Part shown: positions 60,798-64,000 of the stretch, one piece after another
Layout: each line of letters begins with the position of its first letter
Numbering within the stretch: the first letter of the stretch is position 1
Assembly (NCBI RefSeq): GCF_007829335.1
Contig: NZ_VIWO01000003.1
Coordinates: 310,001 to 374,000 of the forward strand
Length of the DNA stretch: 64,000 nucleotides
DNA from: Chitinophaga polysaccharea
Lineage (GTDB): Bacteria > Bacteroidota > Bacteroidia > Chitinophagales > Chitinophagaceae
Direction: 5' to 3'
Program-made: the position numbers and the translations under genes
Notes under the pieces: generated by a model
Databases searched by the model: none
The model's input: only the letters and a program-made list of their open reading frames with translations
What the model was told of the DNA's origin: nothing

Positions 60798-60852
60798 ATA
60801 AAACGAGAACAGTCCCTCCCGCCAACTGCGGGAGGGACTGTTCTCGTTTTAT
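60798..60852. terminator. Bidirectional terminator, 25-bp perfect stem
   Basis: Arms 60798-60822 and 60828-60852 pair exactly around a CAACT loop, with T-rich/A-rich outer ends (ATAAAAC / GTTTTAT) serving both directions. It separates convergent genes. Confidence 0.92.
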
Positions 60853-60861
60853 AGCAATGGT

Positions 60862-62145
60862 TTATTTTTCCCTCACACTCACAGAAATATGCCTGTCTTT
60901 TTTCCGTTCTTCATCCGGAGCATCTGCAGCTGCTTTGGCAAATTGTGAGCCATAGCCTTCTGCTCCCAGCAGCTGGGCTTCATTGGCGCTTTGTTTCTTC
61001 AATGCCGTAAGCACGGATTCCGCCCTTTCTTTAGAAAGACGAAGGTTGGCAGTACTATCACCTGTACGATCAGTATAACCGCCTATTTTGATTTTTGCTT
61101 TCGGGAAGGCTTTCAGAATAGCGGCAATATTGCCTACCTGCTTCATACTTTCTTCTGTTAATTCTGCACTGCCGGTTTTGAAGTTGAGGTTATCGAAATC
61201 AAACCATACATCTTTGCCCGGTTTACGGCTATCATCTTTCAGGAAGGTGACCAGCTGGTCTTCTATACCTCCTTTGAACGCATCCAGTACGGTGCCATTG
61301 GGTAAAGTGACTTTGATGCTTTCCCGGGTGGTAGCAACAGGCGCGGTTGGACTCGGCACGGTCATAGAAGCCGAATCTGCCAGCTGCCCGGTACTGATAC
61401 TATCGGTCGTGGTGGTACCGGTTTTATTACCACCGCAACCCCGCATCAGGTACCACAGCAATATAATAGCAATCAATATCAGTAACAGCGACCATATCCA
61501 GCGATTACTGCTGCTGGCCTGTTTCAGGTTTACTGCACCTGCAGTGGTAGCAGCAGTGCTGCCAAGGCCGCTGGCCAGTCCCCCCAGTTTCTTTCCCAAC
61601 TCTCCAATACTGCCCAGGCCCAGTATACCGGCAATATTCAGCCCCCCTGGTATAGCGCCCAGGATCTTATCTTTTTGCGTATCCAGTAACGACAGAAATG
61701 AATTGGGCGTGAGATTATTTTGTACCGCATATTGCCCCACCGTACCTAATGTGGCCGGCGCCGCTGATTGTAACAACGTACTGGCCGACGATTCCTTTAT
61801 CCCCGCAAAATTAGACAGCATACTGATAATGGAATCTACTTTGTCTCCGAATAAACTGCGCAACAGGTCTGCCCCCTTAGCAAGTAAACCACCTGCGCCA
61901 CCCTGGATCGCACCAGCTACAGCCACGGGATTGGCATCCCCGGCTACGCTTTTTACCATGTCCAGTAAACTGCCCGCGTTGCCCGATGAGCTGGCCTTGT
62001 TTAACAGCCCGCTTAATACCATCGGCACAATTCCACTTAATGCTTTCTGAATACCTCCTTCACTCTCTCCAAGTTGTGAGGAAGCCTGACTGACTACATT
62101 GTTGTTGAAAATGTTCTTGGCGCTTTCCAGTAAATCGAAAGACAT
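60862..62145 (-). CDS. DUF937 - OmpA fusion membrane protein
   Basis: 427 residues. The N-terminal two fifths is DUF937 (YidB-like): LLESAKNIFNNNVVSQASSQ, GGIQKALSGIVPMVLSGLLN, STLLQSAAPATLGTVGQYAV. A glycine/alanine-rich linker, one transmembrane helix (about 212-232, WIWSLLLILIAIILLWYLM) and a linker rich in Thr and Ser follow. The C-terminal OmpA peptidoglycan-binding domain (about 305-425) has NFKTGSAELTEESMKQVGNI, IKIGGYTDRTGDSTANLRLS and KERAESVLTALKKQ. Predicted topology: DUF937 in the cytoplasm and OmpA in the periplasm, a link from cell interior to the wall. Function unknown. No partner genes adjoin. Confidence 0.9.
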   Translation of the reverse strand: MSFDLLESAKNIFNNNVVSQASSQLGESEGGIQKALSGIVPMVLSGLLNKASSSGNAGSLLDMVKSVAGDANPVAVAGAIQGGAGGLLAKGADLLRSLFGDKVDSIISMLSNFAGIKESSASTLLQSAAPATLGTVGQYAVQNNLTPNSFLSLLDTQKDKILGAIPGGLNIAGILGLGSIGELGKKLGGLASGLGSTAATTAGAVNLKQASSSNRWIWSLLLILIAIILLWYLMRGCGGNKTGTTTTDSISTGQLADSASMTVPSPTAPVATTRESIKVTLPNGTVLDAFKGGIEDQLVTFLKDDSRKPGKDVWFDFDNLNFKTGSAELTEESMKQVGNIAAILKAFPKAKIKIGGYTDRTGDSTANLRLSKERAESVLTALKKQSANEAQLLGAEGYGSQFAKAAADAPDEERKKDRHISVSVREK

Positions 62146-62527
62146 AATTGTAGGGTTTAATAATGAGGAATGTATTGCTTAGATTCGATGCTTCTCTATA
62201 GGTATACCACTATGCCATCACAGGAATTTTATAACAACAGAGTCGGCCGTGTTGTTTGATTCTATCAGAATTTACCTTGTACATTGCTGAGAATACCTAT
62301 TTTTCTTTAATTAATGAATTGATTGATAAGGAGATAGCTTTTAACTGCCAGGCTGTTACAGCTACTGAAACCTGAAAAAATAGCAGTCTCCTCCTTCTCT
62401 TCCTGCTAAAAATGCAGTAAAACTTTATTGTATATGTCATAATTTCCGGATATACAACATTGGATCAGGGTTTGTTGTTACGTAAGCACGTTTGATGACA
62501 TCAAAAAAAGGACAAAAATAACTACAT
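62146..62527. other. Intergenic region upstream of clpB
   Basis: 382 bases, AT-rich, between divergent genes. No credible open frame. A TTTG at 62471-62474 followed by another TTTG further right could belong to the clpB promoter, but no clean TAnnTTTG box or heat-shock element is visible. An AAGGA-type ribosome site (around 62509) precedes the clpB ATG. Confidence 0.5.
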
Positions 62528-64000
62528 ATGAATTTGAATAATTTCACTATAAAATCGCAGGAAATACTGCAACAAGCCCAACAACTGGCCTTTAATAATC
62601 AGAACCAGTCCATCGAAACCGGTCACTTGCTGAAGGCCTTATTAAATGATGAAGATAGTCCCATTGAGTACTTATTAAAAAAGAACGATGTGAATACATC
62701 TTTCGTTACCAGTAAACTCAATGAGCAGATCAATAAATATCCCCGCATCGTAGGCGGAGAAGGTGGTCAAACCCTGAGCCGCGATGCCAATAACGCGATA
62801 CTCCGCGCCGGCGCTGCCATCAAGGAGTTTAAAGATGAGTTTGTAAGTGTGGAACACCTGCTGCTCGGCATACTTGGAGGTAGCGACGATACCGCCAAAC
62901 TGCTGAAAGATGCCGGATTAACTGAAAAAGGCCTGAAAGCCGCTATCAAAGAGCTGCGGAAAGGCGACACGGTTAATTCACAGACAGGTGGTAATCAATA
63001 TAACACCTTACAGAAATATGCGAAGAACCTCAACGAAATGGCCCGGGAAGGTAAACTCGATCCCGTGATCGGCCGTGATGAGGAAATCCGTAGAACGTTA
63101 CATATTCTTTCCCGCAGATCAAAAAATAACCCTATCCTGGTAGGTGAACCCGGTGTTGGTAAAACCGCCATCGTGGAAGGTCTCGGACACAGGATCATCA
63201 ACGGCGACGTACCGGAAAACCTTAAATCCAAAACCATCTATGCGCTGGATATGGGAGCCCTGATGGCGGGCGCTAAATACCGTGGTGAGTTTGAAGAAAG
63301 ACTGAAAGGCGTAGTAAAAGAAGTGGCCGAAAGCAATGGGGAAATCATCCTCTTTATAGATGAGATCCACACCCTGATCGGCGCCGGCGCAATGGAAGGA
63401 GCCATGGATGCGGCTAATATCCTGAAACCCGCCCTGGCAAGAGGAGAACTCCGCGCTATTGGTGCTACCACACTCAATGAATACCAGAAATATTTTGAGA
63501 AAGATAAAGCGCTCGAACGCCGCTTCCAGAAAGTATTGGTAGACGAACCTTCTGTAGAAGATGCCATCTCTATCTTACGCGGATTGAAAGAGAAGTATGA
63601 AAGCCACCATCATGTGCTGATCAAAGACGAAGCTATTATTGCCGCTGTTGAATTATCGCACCGCTATATTACCGATCGCTTTTTACCAGATAAGGCCATC
63701 GACCTGATTGATGAAAGCGCGGCGAAACTCAGGCTGGAAATGAATTCTATGCCGGAAGAACTGGATGAACTGGAAAGAAGGATCAGGCAACTGGAAATCG
63801 AAAGAGAAGCGATTAAGCGCGAAAACGATGAAGATAAATTGCGTGAACTGGGCGAAGAAATTGCCCGCCTCGGCGAAGAACGCAATACCTTCAAAGCTAA
63901 ATGGCAGGCGGAAAAAGAAGTAGTAGACCAGATACAAAACGCCAAGTCAGCGATCGAAAACCTGAAACTGGAAGCAGAACAGGCCGAACGTAACGGCGAT
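62528..64000 (+). CDS. clpB: ATP-dependent disaggregase ClpB (3' end outside the window)
   Basis: 491 codons are visible and the frame runs open off the right edge; the full protein should be about 860-870 residues. N-terminal Clp repeats ([34 protein letters not shown], [11 protein letters not shown]) are followed by the first AAA+ module: Walker A GEPGVGKT, Walker [11 protein letters not shown], the pore loop [10 protein letters not shown] and arginine finger ALERRFQK. The coiled-coil M-domain, specific to ClpB, begins at about residue 410 ([20 protein letters not shown]). It rescues aggregated proteins together with DnaK. Start is the ATG at 62528, behind an AAGGA-like site. Confidence 0.95.
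   Translation, partial: MNLNNFTIKSQEILQQAQQLAFNNQNQSIETGHLLKALLNDEDSPIEYLLKKNDVNTSFVTSKLNEQINKYPRIVGGEGGQTLSRDANNAILRAGAAIKEFKDEFVSVEHLLLGILGGSDDTAKLLKDAGLTEKGLKAAIKELRKGDTVNSQTGGNQYNTLQKYAKNLNEMAREGKLDPVIGRDEEIRRTLHILSRRSKNNPILVGEPGVGKTAIVEGLGHRIINGDVPENLKSKTIYALDMGALMAGAKYRGEFEERLKGVVKEVAESNGEIILFIDEIHTLIGAGAMEGAMDAANILKPALARGELRAIGATTLNEYQKYFEKDKALERRFQKVLVDEPSVEDAISILRGLKEKYESHHHVLIKDEAIIAAVELSHRYITDRFLPDKAIDLIDESAAKLRLEMNSMPEELDELERRIRQLEIEREAIKRENDEDKLRELGEEIARLGEERNTFKAKWQAEKEVVDQIQNAKSAIENLKLEAEQAERNGD

Noticed and set aside
61088..62050. 320-codon open frame on the plus strand
   Set aside because: It is antisense to the DUF937-OmpA gene; the protein is Ser/Pro-rich with no domain, as expected from the complement of a real gene.
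1..64000. tRNA, rRNA, CRISPR, insertion sequence or prophage
   Set aside because: No cloverleaf, direct-repeat array, transposase or phage gene was recognised on reading; a dedicated tRNA scan was not possible.

Overview
The window looks like a chromosome segment of a Bacteroidota bacterium of the Chitinophagaceae, most likely Chitinophaga or a close relative. The signs are SusC/SusD pairs with an ECF sigma/FecR pair, a hybrid two-component sensor with a periplasmic propeller, exosortase N, many DUF-type proteins with Sec or lipoprotein signals, and promoter -7 boxes of the TAnnTTTG type. The genus is inferred from remembered protein families, not from a search. I saw no rRNA, tRNA, CRISPR array, insertion sequence or prophage.

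Layout. 1-3018: a dedicated protein-sorting pair, a VIT-domain substrate (cut at the left edge) and exosortase N. 3005-7489: housekeeping genes (membrane protein, lipase-like hydrolase, two beta-barrel proteins, SDR, aldose epimerase). 7558-13858: a TolC / adaptor / RND efflux operon with a TetR repressor and three copies of a probable operator. 13935-23514: a tightly packed six-gene operon read leftwards (receiver, HEAT repeats, two processive GT2 synthases, TPR-plus-barrel protein, DUF4838 lipoprotein), probably a synthase-dependent exopolysaccharide system. 23799-29712: a divergent signalling operon read rightwards (hybrid kinase with three receivers, CheR, CheB, receiver-kinase). 29713-31372: an RsbQ-like hydrolase with a GAF-PAS protein. 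31507-32490: a secreted beta-propeller.

32627-42303: an ECF sigma / FecR / STN-type SusC / SusD set followed by two thioredoxin-fold proteins and an SRPBCC protein. 42406-46617: HAD phosphatase, a Nudix-like regulator with a ruined catalytic box, and a GH2 enzyme. 46730-49353: a phosphodiesterase/alkaline phosphatase fusion and a small serine hydrolase. 49570-50614: a decayed stretch with GH31 and carboxypeptidase-regulatory-like remnants, a 34-codon membrane microprotein and an inverted repeat. 50585-54670: a hybrid two-component regulator that may have outlived its polysaccharide locus. 55074-62145: DUF4350 protein, queG, a pair of DUF3857 transglutaminase-like proteins (one apparently dead), and a DUF937-OmpA fusion. 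62528-64000: the 5' two thirds of clpB.

The best candidate for a little-described system is 13935-31372. A putative exopolysaccharide machine with tandem synthases, one carrying a cysteine-rich insertion, sits back to back with a chemoreceptor-less CheR/CheB kinase module, and beside that an RsbQ-PAS ligand-sensing pair. The intergenic region at 23515-23798 is the natural control point.
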